Shown here piece by piece: positions 10,501 to 21,200 of a stretch of DNA of 64,000 nucleotides; the first letter of the stretch is position 1; the number at the start of each line of letters is the position of its first letter. The stretch lies in NCBI GenBank assembly GCA_916613615.1, contig OU744733.1:35379939-35443938 (forward strand), read 5' to 3'. The notes beneath the pieces were generated by a model. That model was not told where the DNA came from, searched no databases, and saw only the letters and a program-made list of their open reading frames with translations. Origin of the DNA: Steromphala cineraria. Its lineage: Eukaryota; Mollusca; Gastropoda; Trochida; Trochidae. The position numbers and the translations under genes are program-made.

Positions 10501-13500
10501 AATTTTTTTAAAGATACTGGCTGCAATTGCTTTTGAGATATTGAGTTAATATCGCGTACAGGCTCCATTGAATAAAATGTCCCCTATAGCTGTTCAGAGT
10601 TTCAGAAAGATTATACTCCACACTACAGTGCTTAAGGGTATTCCGGATCACGGGTATTCCGGATCACTTGCACGTACATTTGCAGCTAGAATTCATAGTT
10701 CTCAATGGATTTACTTCATTTATGTATCATTTTAAAGCTCTGACAGTGTTCTTTTATGATACATTATTATTTTAATTTTATCTGTTTGCAATTGAACTTG
10801 AGCGCCCAAAAAAGAGGACACCTATCATTGTGATAAACCTCCACCGGCGCTTCAGAAAAGCATATGTTATTTTGGACGGACCGTCTCAAATATCAATATT
10901 TGTACCTTGATTCATGATTTGTAAAAATTATATGCGCAATATGCGCTCAAGTGATAAATCGAAAATCTCAATCTTTGTTGTTATGGACTGATGTGTTCAT
11001 AATCTTTTAACTAGGCATAATCGATAATATTTTTTGCTCATCTGCCATAAATAAGATACGTTTTTATTTGAAAAAAACCCTCGTTGCTAAAAAAGATGGA
11101 TCGACAGCTTATCACGGCCCCGTTAGTCACGTGATCCGGAATACCCGGAACTGATTCAGAATTGCCGTAATGACGGCTTGTTTCTTTCGAAATTTTTCTA
11201 AATCTAATCAGGGTTGTATTTAATTCTAATTCCGTGTCGAGTTGCATGAAACATGGTTTAAAAAGGAAATGCACTAAGACTATTAAAATATCTTTCTGGG
11301 TAGGCGCATGCAGCCGATGATTCCTTAGTGATCCGGAACTGCCTGACACACTGTACTTCAAACATAAAATACGAGGGTTAGTTTATATCATTTGGTCTGA
11401 TGGATAACAGGGTATAAAGTTGGACCTCAATGCGGAGATGTAATGTAAGATGTAACAAGATAATGAAAAAAGGCCCACCAAAATAAAAGTTTAAATTTCT
11501 GAAAATGCCCCACTGTTGGCAGTGGTACAGCGGGTGGCCATATTATTACGTACAAGTGACGTCATTCTCATAGACTTGCATGTTAATTCACTATTTGGAG
11601 AATAATTATTATTAATTAGGAAATGATCTGATTGCTGTCATATTTTGCAGACATCATGGAAATCAACTCAGCTATTTATACATAATTACATTTCCCCACT
11701 CCGTTTATTGGTTATCGAATGACACTTGGTGGAACATCGCATGTACAACTTGCGAAATTGAAAGACCCATTGACGGCCATGTTAAACGTAGCGGGTGTGT
11801 TGCATAGTGCTTTGAAATGAGATGCAGTTTTCTTAACAATAATCAATAAAAGTACCGAGGGTACAGAAGCTCACCTTAAAATTAATGATGTGGTAATATG
11901 GTTTAATTGTGTAACCATCTTTTATATGATAATTGATTATGGCTGCCATCGTGATTTTTTTATCTTTTAAAATGCTATTCTTCTGTTGGAAACCACTAGA
12001 GCTTGAACAAACATTAATACAAGAATGATATAATCATGATTTGTTAACAAGCAGTAGGTTTTTGTTTAACTTTTTTGTATATCTATGGCTGAATTGGTGA
12101 CCATCTTGGACTTTTTAATCTTCAAAATGCTACTTTTATGTGGGCATCTGTATTAATTTCATTATGATATCTTGATTGGTTTAGGAGTATTCATTTAGTC
12201 ACACTCTCAACTTCCAAAGAACTAAAAAGATGATGCACATAAACATTTGGAATATATTCCTCTGACACAAATCACAAATTCAGCTAGTGATAAGTCCAAT
12301 TGCCAAAGTAATTAAACTGTCCAGGTCAATGTCTAATGTAATTTTAACTGAAGATTTCTGAACATCTTAAATCTTGACATATGTTAGTGCAATCTGATTG
12401 GTCAGAATAGGCTAGCAACATGGGGGTTTATGCTAATTACTAGAAATGATGACCTATGATGACCTCTTGCACCTGCATGTAGCTTATGTAACTTATCCTC
12501 TTATGTAAGTTACTGTTATTCCATATAGTGAGTGTCCTCCCCTCATTTCAATATGCAATATGCAACAGATACCCTTTAGAGGAGAGTTGCAGGAGAGGGG
12601 CTGGAAGGATAGGGGGGGAGGGGGGGATAGAAGGGGTGGGGGTAAAAGAGAGGTTTGCAATGGAAATAATCTGGAGGTCAACTCAGTAATATGTTTATTG
12701 AAGTATCTTAACTAACAGAGAGAATTGGTGAGAAAGACTTTGTAAAAAAAGAATTGTTCAGACAGCTGTTCAATGAATGCTGTTTTGAAGATGAATATTA
12801 TATCTTTTATTAGCATGACAAACAAAATAAAAGATAATTAGTTATTCATTAACCAAAATTTTCAATTTGGAATAAATTAATTGCATGGGAACAAAGGAGT
12901 AAAAAACCTTACAGTTAGTGTTGGGAGTGAACAAATTTAATCATTTTAAATGCTTTTGAAAAGGATTTGTTTGAATTGAATGATCATTATAATTATCTAG
13001 ATAATCATTGTTCAGACCGTAATCAGATATAGATGATTAAAAAATGTATATTTATCCCTCACTGGCTATGTTATTTGCCATAAATGAAGTGTCAGGAATT
13101 ATGTAACCCACTGATGGAGTGAACAACTTTTATCATTTTATGTTTTATTAAAAAAGATTTATTAAAACAGTCATGCTTCAGGCTGTTTGCAGATAAAGAT
13201 GATTCATACATTTTTTTGTAACTGTATTTATAGTGTTGATAAATATTACAACAAGCGTATCAATACAAATATAATGACATTGATTTGATTGATCAGGAAA
13301 TGTATTCTTTTCAATGAATTTCATGAAATCTAATTGAAAATTCAATATAATTGACATATTGACCATCTTGGATTCTTGATAATAAAATAAATGCGTCTTT
13401 GTCAGGAATCAATATATAAAAAAATACTCACTTTTCAGAATGATATCTTAATTGATTTAGTAGGAGTAGTACTTGGCCTGAAATCTAATTGAAAAATAAT

Positions 13501-16500
13501 GACTTCTATGATGACATGTTGTTCCCAGAACCCCTTCAGCATGATACAATTATCATTTAGTTTTACAGGTATTTATAAAACACATGGTATTGGAACTGGA
13601 ACCTGATACAAAATACCTCTATTATTAACTTATCATGTAGATTACTGTACATAAAAGCACATTCTTGACTTGTTAATATTAACTCATCGTGCAGATTGTT
13701 GTACACAAAAGTTGATTCTTGACTTGTTTAAATTGTTATTTGTAAAAAGTATTACTATTAATAGAATACAAGTATACTTTTCATAAAGACAATTTATATA
13801 CTTTCCATAAAGTCCATTATGTTCTATTTATCAATTAGGTCAGAATTACTATGCAATATACAAGCAGGCAGGGCTGCTAGCCCCAGATCCTTAAGGAGAG
13901 TGTAGCAATTTGTGTATTTGGCTTTGTGTAAGTATATTTGGAGAAGCACCCTAGTGTGCTGAGCATGTAATGCTGAACTATGGCTAAGCCCTTATGTGTG
14001 GTATTAAAAGACTTGACGGGAGAGAACATGAATTGTTGTGAAAAATATATATAATTTCACAAAATATAGTTAGCTTATGTCCTAAATTGATTTTGTGTCA
14101 AGAAGAACTTCTGTTAGATATAGAAATGGTACAAATATGAGTAAAACACAGGAACTGGAACCTGATGCAAAATAACTCTTTCCACATCAACTTATGTAGA
14201 AGGCTAAACACAAACCTTATTGTTGACAAATTTTGTGTAAGTTGTTTTTCTTAGAAAGAACATTTCACTGTCATGAGAATACAAGTCTAATTTCCGTAAC
14301 TCTTATTGCATACACATGGCCATATAGCATAATGCTCTACCATATCAATTGGGTCAGGTTGATTATGCAACAGACTCTAAGCAGCTGACACTGTGATGCA
14401 GCCTGTATTGGGATGTGTATTAGAAATGCATAGTGGACTCAGCAGGAATATCTGAACTCTGGTTGACCCCTTTTGTGTGGTATTTAAAGGAATATAAGGG
14501 AGATACCATTGTTTAAAATTCAACATGATGTTTAATGTCATTGAGTTTTTGCAGCTAGTTGCCATAAATATTTTAAACAAATTAATTAATTATGATTGTC
14601 TTTCATCTTAATGTTTTAAAAACACTTAAAAATATAGAACAACTTGCATGGCATTCTTAAATATTCCATATTCAAGATAATATTATGATTAGTAAGTTCA
14701 AATTAGAGAATTTATATGGTGTAATTTAGTAATAATGATGTGTCATCTGCAGCTGAAAAGTCAATATGGCTGCTATCGCGGCCATCTTGGATTCTCAGAA
14801 CTAAAACGTCTACCTTTGTGGGAGGAATCACTATAGGTATAACATACTACAATATGAAAATGATATCTAGATTGGTTTAGGAGAAGGAGTAATTTTAATG
14901 AAATCTAATTGAAAATTCAATATGGCTGCCATGGCGGCCATATTGGATTCTCAAAACTGAAATGTCTACCTTTCTGTGCAGAATCACCATAGTTATAACA
15001 TACTACAATTTCAGAAAGATATCTAGAGTGGTTTAGAAAGAGTAGTCTTTTCATGAAATCTAATTGAAAATTCAATATGGCTGCCATAGCGGCCATCTTG
15101 GATTCTCAAAACTGAAACATCTACCTTTCTGTGAGGAATCACCATGGGTATAACATACTACAATTTCAGAATGATATCTGGATTCGTTTAGGAGGAGTAG
15201 TCTTTTTCCTGAAATCTAATTGAAAATTCAATATGGCTGTGATGGCGGCCATCTTGGATTCTCAAAACTGAAAAGTCTACCTTTCTGTGAGGAATCACCA
15301 TGGGTATAACATACTACAATTTCAGAATGATATCTGCATTCGTTTAGGAGGAGTAGTCTTTTTCATGAAATCTAATTGAAAATTCAATATGGCTGCGATG
15401 GCGGCCATCTTGGATTCTCAAAACTGAAACGTCTACCTTTCTGTGAGGAATCACCATGGGTATATAACATACTACAATTTCAGAATGATATCTGCATTCG
15501 TTTAGGAGGAGTAGTCTTTTTCCTGAAATCTAATTGAAAATTCAATATGGCTGCCATGGCAGCCATCTTGGATTCTCAAAACTGAAACGTCTACCTTTCT
15601 GTGAGGAATCACCATGGGTATAACATACTACAATTTCAGAATGATATCTGGATTCGTTTAGGAGGAGTAGTCTTTTTCCTGAAATCTAATTGAAAATTCA
15701 ATATGGCTGCCATGGTGGCCATCTTGGATTCTCAAAACTGAAACGTCTACCTTTCTGTGAGGAATCACCATGGGTATAACATACTACAATTTCAGAATGA
15801 TATCTGGATTCGTTTAGGAGGAGTAGTCTTTTTCCTGAAAGTTTACGGACGGACGGACAGACAGACAGACGGACGGACGGACGGACAGACAGACGGACGA
15901 CGGACGAAGCGCCATGACATAAGCTCACATTTACTTTGTAAAGGTGAGCTAAAAACGTAAATCGAAATTATGTGTCTGTAGCTTAGATGATTTTCAAGCA
16001 AAATATTACAGTAAATAGATTTCAACTAAATTTACCATAATTATTCTCGCAATAGCTAATTTACACGTAAGTCAATGGGAATGACGTCACATGTACAGAG
16101 GTTTATATGGCCACCCGCTGTAAATATGTCTCTCCCAATCCCTGGGTCTTCAAATGCTGACTGACTGGTGTGATTTTTCTACTCTGAAATTGAGTGAAAA
16201 TTCGTGCACTCGGCGTATCTTCAAGACTATTAGTGAGTTAGACTTTTGTTTTCGAAAATATTATTATTTAACAGTGTTGATTATTAATAAAACTCCCTTT
16301 GGCTGTGTTTCACTGCTTGATTGAAACTAAAATAAAATTGCATTATTTCATAAATCCATAAACATAAACGTGGACTTAAAAAATATTATCAGCAATTATT
16401 TTGTTTATTGCTCAGTTTCTTTCCTAACCGTTCCAGGTCGCTTCTTCTTTGACGGCGTGGCGCCTGGACTTGATGTTTTGTTTCGCGATTTTCGCGACTT

Positions 16501-16515
16501 CGAAGTTGACGCCAT
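7462..16515 (-). CDS. INO80C: INO80 complex subunit C (Ies6 homologue), five-exon gene
   Basis: Subunit of the nuclear INO80 ATP-dependent chromatin remodeller; in yeast Ies6 pairs with Arp5. Coding exons on the minus strand, in order: 16515-16429, 9862-9749, 9139-9031, 8255-8188, 7593-7462. They give 169 residues (human INO80C is about 192). Every join keeps frame; all introns are GT...AG, though intron 1 starts with the unusual GTTAGG. Residues 1-29 are a basic Ser/Lys-rich tail (TPSKKKRPGT). Residues 61-65 (FKDPS) and 80-103 (RIWKNLKQII, LPWQPND) match the conserved middle of the family. Residues 104-169 form the YL1 C-terminal domain: SIDAPPSF, KKYSDLSGL, YTDPQ, and VTGYLALRKAN close to the end. 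Intron 1 (about 6.6 kb) and intron 3 hold transposons. The poly(A) signal was not identified. Confidence 0.93.
8188..8255 (-). CDS. INO80C: INO80C exon 4
   Basis: Acceptor TTGTTTCCAG, 68 bases, donor GTAAGT. It encodes GSIDAPPSFTPAKKYSDLSG then LP. SIDAPPSF and KKYSD are family signatures. The acceptor was chosen because it is the one that makes exon 3 and exon 4 join in frame as ..DAT-Y-GSIDAPP.., matching the vertebrate order. Confidence 0.93.
8500..8936 (-). mobile_element. Hairpin-ended element 3 (Helentron-like) in INO80C intron 3
   Basis: Read on the minus strand it starts at 8936 with a hairpin TGTCTCCCcccgaagggtcGGGAGACA, followed by a short GTCGGC tandem tract, a body with GGAGCATGTCTCTAAAACTA, and an end GGGGGAGACATCTG plus TTTTTACGGGTAAAAA at 8500-8516. 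Hairpin at the start, GC-rich short repeat, hairpin at the end is the same layout as the elements at 3190 and 14740, though sequence differs and there is no long minisatellite. Confidence 0.6.
9031..9139 (-). CDS. INO80C: INO80C exon 3
   Basis: Acceptor CATCTTACAG, then 36 codons plus one base, then donor GTGAGT. It contains IWKNLKQII and LPWQPND, the most conserved stretch upstream of the YL1 domain. The trailing T joins AT of exon 4 to give a Tyr codon. Confidence 0.93.
9185..9515 (-). mobile_element. tRNA-derived SINE in INO80C intron 2
   Basis: On the minus strand from about 9515: GGTGTAGTGGTTAGC resembles a polymerase III A box, and ATGCTCAAATCTC about 30 bases on resembles a decayed B box (GGTTCGAATCC). 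Then comes TGTCCCTGGGCAAGGCACTT, which resembles the conserved central domain of Deu-type SINEs found across animals. The tail is AT-rich (near 9185-9200). Exact ends are uncertain. Confidence 0.65.
9749..9862 (-). CDS. INO80C: INO80C exon 2
   Basis: Acceptor TTTTGCAG, then 38 codons PIAGVEEVPVELELS ... FKDPSFV, then donor GTAAGT. FKDPSFV aligns with FKDPNFV of vertebrate INO80C (recalled). Both borders are phase 0. Confidence 0.9.
9998..10405. mobile_element. MITE of the GGCCTAG..CAGAGGAAAAA family, with inner insertion
   Basis: Ends: TCAGATTAGTTCCAAGGAAGAA at 10012 and CCTCTGAACTAGGCCAATTA at about 10375, inverted relative to each other. The same body words (TATTAACYCTACGGAGATATG; AAACCTATCGAAATA) occur in the element at 37025-37192. 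This copy contains ~220 bp not in the other (about 10088-10306), bounded by GGTCTGACC and ATCAGACC, itself probably an insertion with short inverted ends. Confidence 0.65.
10635..11147. repeat. Inverted repeat pair GGGTATTCCGGATCACG
   Basis: GGGTATTCCGGATCAC occurs twice in tandem at 10636-10667 and inverted at 11127-11147 (CACGTGATCCGGAATACCC). A further partial copy, TGATCCGGAACTGCC, lies at about 11330. These could be the ends of a ~510-bp transposon. No target duplication is evident. Confidence 0.5.
12588..12653 (+). repeat. G-rich purine tract
   Basis: GGAGAGGGG, GGGGGGGAGGGGGGG and GGGGTGGGGGT follow one another in intron 1 of INO80C. Low complexity with G-quadruplex potential on the plus strand. 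Confidence 0.6.
14740..15955 (-). mobile_element. Pearl-like (Helentron-type) element 2 with 156-bp minisatellite
   Basis: On the minus strand it starts near 15955 with TTTTTAGCTCACC, forming the hairpin AGCTCACctttacaaagtaaatGTGAGCT. Then comes a (GTCC/GTCT)n tract (15845-15905). Next are seven copies of a ~156-bp unit, with GGATTCTCA landmarks at about 14789, 14944, 15100, 15256, 15412, 15570 and 15726. Each unit carries CCAAGATGGC.GCCAT or a close variant. The leftmost unit is the most diverged. More worn unit fragments continue left to about 11940, and AGCTCACC recurs inverted at 11869, so the original element may have been longer. Confidence 0.75.
16429..16515 (-). CDS. INO80C: INO80C exon 1 (start codon)
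   Basis: Twenty-nine codons, beginning MASTSKSRKSRN and ending KKKRPGT, followed by donor GTTAGG, in phase 0. The start lies in TCAAAATGGCGTC, which has the ATGGC core of a YY1 site overlapping the initiator codon, as in many housekeeping genes. This exon is identified by its basic composition, in-frame join to exon 2 and position, not by strong sequence conservation. It is the least certain of the five. Confidence 0.75.
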
Positions 16516-17595
16516 TTTGATAAAGGGAGGCAATCGTGTCCATCAAATTATCTCCCCGAAAGAGCGTCATTGTTTTCGTGCAGATATCAGGGTTCAAATC
16601 TCAGAATGGTCATATTTGTTTTTCAAACAAGATTTAACATTTTTCATTCTTATTTTGTTTTAATTTTTCGGCATTTTTCATTAATATTCATAATATTTAA
16701 GAATACTAGTTTTTATATACATAAAAACCAGCATATTTTCTCATATCCAAATCTTAATTAGACACATATTCAGTAGCCTAAGGAGTGTATCCAGTATGAG
16801 CTCTCTTGATCAATTTGTATCAGCCTTCACAAAAATTTAACAGCTCTGTCAAACATAAAAAACTGTAGAGCAGATCTGTCAAAATCACCAAGCACCAGAT
16901 GGTATTTTCGATATTCTTTGATGGGTGTAGGTGATTTCATAGGAGGATTGGACGGTGGTTTCATAGAAGTAGATATTATGTTAGAGGATGGTTGAGTATT
17001 GGCAATGTATATTTGTGTTGGTTGTTTTTATGAATAAAAATCAAATGGTAAGTATGATGTTAAAGTTCACATAACCACAAACTTCTTTCACTATTTTCTT
17101 TGGAATTTAGAAAGTCTGATTACAATATTGGCTTGTGCGTCAAAGGTGGCTAGTCAAATATGTTTAGTTTGGTAATGAAAGCCGTTTTTGAAAGCCACTT
17201 TTGATGGGCCGCTTACACCTATCTGACAACAAACAAGTGAATGCATGACTCGTCACGCCCCTCGTCACACCGAAGTTCATGCTGACGAATTTTAATGTAT
17301 TTAAATTGTATTTCATATCAAATGATAATCAAACTTTTGACAGAATGATTTTGTCCGACTGCTTGGAATAGGCGTAATGGTATAGAAAAGGATACAAATT
17401 TCACCATTCTGAAAGCTGATTTCAGGAAGAAACTAATGATAGTGATGTTTATGGGGATAATGATGAGTGATGTTATATAATGATACTGTTTTGTTTTTCT
17501 GAAATTGTCTGGACATTATGAGTTAGTGTATATGAATGTAAGATGATGGTGTTTCTAAAATCTTTTAGGATATGAAGAAATGAAATTTACAATAA
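16516..17595. other. Upstream side of INO80C; no gene seen
   Basis: This is the 5' flank of INO80C on the minus strand. No clear TATA box or divergent gene was found. The rest to 17595 shows no supported feature. Confidence 0.4.
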
Positions 17596-17596
17596 T

Positions 17597-17643
17597 TATT
17601 ATGATTATGATTATGATTATGATTATGATTATGATTATGATTA
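17597..17643 (+). repeat. Hexanucleotide microsatellite (ATGATT)n
   Basis: About seven to eight uninterrupted units of TTATGA/ATGATT. A second, imperfect GAT-rich tract lies at 17772-17835 (GATGATGATGACGACGATG...). Confidence 0.9.
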
Positions 17644-18225
17644 CTGATGTTGTGATGATACCGCTCTGTTCTGAAATTGGGTTGGACTGAGCATGAAGAG
17701 TTCAAGTATGTGCATGATGAATGATTGTTTTTCTAAATATCTTAAGATATGAAGAAATGTATTTACAGTGATGATGGTGATGACACATGATGATGATGAC
17801 GACGATGCCGACGGTGATGATGATGGCGATGATGACGACCATAACGATAACAATAAAGCACTTTCAACGATGTAATGATATTTAAGTAACAGACATAAGC
17901 AATTGTATGTTTGAGGTCACGTGGATGCAATTTGCTGTTATAATCTGATATGAATAAACAAAATTGGCCTGTCAGAACGATAAGATTAATACACTAGATA
18001 ATAAAGGCAATAGACCAGCGAGTCTGATTGCCCTCCTGCAAAGACGGAAATTGTCTCGTTCTAAAGAGCTGCTAAATATTGATGAAACTGTCACATCTCT
18101 TTAAGAACGCATGCACTGAACAGGTTAATTGGGTCTAATTGCATTTACCTATTCATGTACTTTAAGAAAAAACAGTAAACATCTTAGAAACAGATTTTGT
18201 CTTTCTTTTGATTTCACATATCGTC

Positions 18226-21200
18226 ACATTTACAGTATGGTGTGTGGTGTTTGGTGTGTTGAGGGTTGTGTGTGAAGTGTGAAATGTGGCGTGTGTTTTA
18301 TTGTGTATTGTGTACGAAGTGTCGTGTATGGTGTGTGGTGTGCAGTGTGTGGTGTATGTGTATGGTGTATTGTGTACGATGTACTGTGTATGTGGGTGGT
18401 GTACGATGTATGGTGTATTGTTTACGATGTGTGGGGGTTGATGTGTATGATGTACAAAGTGTGTGGCGTGTGAAATGTGGCGTGTGTTTTATTGTGTATT
18501 GTGTACGATGTGTGGTGTATGGTGTGTGGTGTATGGTGTGTTGCGTATGTGTACGGTGTATTGTGTACGATATACTGTGTATGTGGGTGGTGTACGGTGT
18601 ATGATGTGTTGTGTACGGTATATGTTGTATATTGTGTGCTGTACGATGTATGGTGTATTGTTTACGATGTGTGGGGGTTGATGTGTATGATGTACACAGT
18701 ATGATGTATGGTATATGGTATTGGTGTATGGGGTATTGTGTATGGTGTGCGGTGTATGGTGTATAATGTATTGTGTATGGTACATGGTGTATTGCTTACA
18801 ATCTGTGGTGTATGATGTATATAACAAGGTGTATGGTGTACGATGTATGGTGTTTGTGTGTGATGTGTGGTCTATGATGAATGGTATATGGTGTACGGTA
18901 TTAGGTGTGTGGTTAACGGTACAAGTTGTACGGTGTACGATAAATTGTTTCTGGTGTACGTTGTATGGTGTAATGCGCACGATGTATGATGTATGTAGTA
19001 TGGTTTACAACGTATAGTGTATGGTGTATGGAATAGATGAATGATGTATTTTGTATGTGTATGGTATATGGTGTATGGTATTTGGTGTATTTTGTATGTG
19101 TATTGTGTACGATGTACAATGTATGGTGTATGCTATATTGTGTATGGAATAGATGAATGGTGTATTTTGTATGTGTATGGTATATGGTGTATGATATTTG
19201 GTGTTTTTTGTATGTGTATGATGTACGATGTCAAGTGTATGGTGTACGACGAATGCTGTTTACGATGTATGGTGTATGGTGTATGGTGTATTGTGTATTG
19301 TATACGATATAATATGGTGTATTGTGTATGGTGTTACGTGTATAGTGTATGGTATACGATATATGCTGTATTGTGTACGATGTTTGATGTATATAGAAAG
19401 GTGTACGCTGTAAGTTGTCTGGTGCATGGTGTATGGTGTACAGTTAATGATGCATTGTGTATGGCATATGTGTATGGTGTACGATGTATAGTGCATGATG
19501 TATGGTGTATGGTCTATGTGTACGATGTACGATGTACGTTGTACGATGTACGATGTACGGTGTAAGGTGGATGGTGGATGGTGGATGGTGGATCGTGTAT
19601 GGCATACGATGAAAGGTGTATTTAGGATGTGTATGGTATAAATTACATGATATATGGTATATTATGTATGGTGTATGGTGTACGATGGTGTATGGTGTAT
19701 GGTGTATGGTGTATGGTGTATGGTGTATGGTGTATGGTGTATGGTGTATGGTGTATGGTGTACGATGGTATATGGTGTATGATGTTTGATGTATGGTGTA
19801 TGGTGTATGGTGTATGGTGTATGGTGTATGGTGTATGGTGTATGGTGTATGGTGTATGGTGTATGGTGTATGGTGTATGGTGTACGATGGTGTATGGTGT
19901 ATGGTGTATGGTGTATGGTGTATGGTGTATGGTGTATGGTGTATGGTGTACGATGGTGTATGGTATATTGTGTATGATGTATGGTGTATGGTGTATGGTG
20001 TATGGTGTATGGTGTATGGTGTATGGTGTATGGTATATGGTGTACGATGGTGTATGGTGTATGGTGTATGGTGTATGGTGTATGGTGTATGGTGTATGGT
20101 GTATGGTGTATGGTGTATGGTATATGGTGTACGATGGTGTATGGTGTATGGTGTATGGTGTATGGTGTATGGTGTATGGTGTATGGTGTATGGTGTATGG
20201 TGTATGGTGTATGGTACATGGTGTATGGTGTATGGTGTATGGTGTATGGTGTATGGTGTATGGTGTACGATGGTGTATGGTGTATGGTGTATGGTGTATG
20301 GTGTATGGTGTATGGTGTATGGTACATGGTGTATGGTGTATGGTGTATGGTGTATGGTGTATGGTGTATGGTGTATGGTGTATGGTGTATGGTGTATGGT
20401 GTATGGTGTATGGTGTACGGTGTACGATGGTGTATGGTGTATGGTGTATGGTGTATGGTGTATGGTGTATGGTGTACGATGGTGTATGGTGTATGGTGTA
20501 TGGTGTATGGTGTATGGTATAGGGTGTATGGTGTACGATGGTGTATGGTGTATGGTGTATGGTGTATGGTGTATGGTGTATGGTGTATGGTGTATGGTGT
20601 ATGGTGTACGATGGTGTATGGTGTATGGTGTATGGTGTATGGTGTATGGTGTATGGTACATGGTGTATGGTGTATGGTGTATGGTGTATGGTGTATGGTG
20701 TATGGTGTATGGTGTATGGTGTATGGTACATGGTGTATGGTGTATGGTGTATGGTGTATGGTGTATGGTGTATGGTGTATGGTGTATGGTGTACGGTGTA
20801 CGATGGTGTATGGTGTATGGTGTATGGTGTATGGTGTATGGTGTATGGTGTATGGTGTATGGTGTATGGTGTATGGTGTATGGTGTATGGTGTATGGTGT
20901 ATGGTGTACGATGGTGTATGGTGTATGGTGTATGGTGTATGGTGTATGGTGTATGGTGTATGGTGTATGGTGTATGGTGTATGGTACATGGTGTATGGTG
21001 TATGGTGTATGGTGTATGGTGTATGGTGTATGGTGTATGGTGTATGGTGTATGGTGTACGGTGTACGATGGTGTATGGTGTATGGTGTATGGTGTATGGT
21101 GTATGGTGTATGGTGTATGGTGTATGGTGTATGGTGTATGGTGTATGGTGTACGATGGTGTATGGTGTATGGTGTATGGTGTATGGTGTATGGTGTATGG

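Larger units (their letters stand above)
11528..16120. mobile_element. 4.6-kb block bounded by ~90-bp inverted repeats, in INO80C intron 1
   Basis: The left end, CAGCGGGTGGCCATAT at 11528, and the right end, its reverse complement ending at 16120, are inverted. The match continues inward for about 90 bases with gaps (shared GTGACGTCATTC and GAGAATAATTAT). Both ends are flanked by TA. Inside there is no long open frame. The interior has diverged words of the 156-bp minisatellite (ACCATCTTGGA near 12103 and 13363) and the well-preserved array at 14740-15955. It looks like a large non-autonomous DNA transposon that received a pearl-like element, or a composite of both. Confidence 0.65.

Noticed and set aside
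11038..11361. 107-codon minus-strand frame
   Set aside because: It overlaps the GGGTATTCCGGATCAC repeat ends and has no recognisable motif.
16370..16761. Plus-strand frames of 97 and 63 codons over the INO80C start
   Set aside because: They are shadows of INO80C exon 1 on the opposite strand plus AT-rich flank; the minus strand has the conserved product.
18266..19565. Cys/Val/Tyr-rich frames of 60-174 codons on the plus strand and His/Thr-rich ones on the minus strand
   Set aside because: They lie in the diverged flank of the same satellite; all are repeat products.
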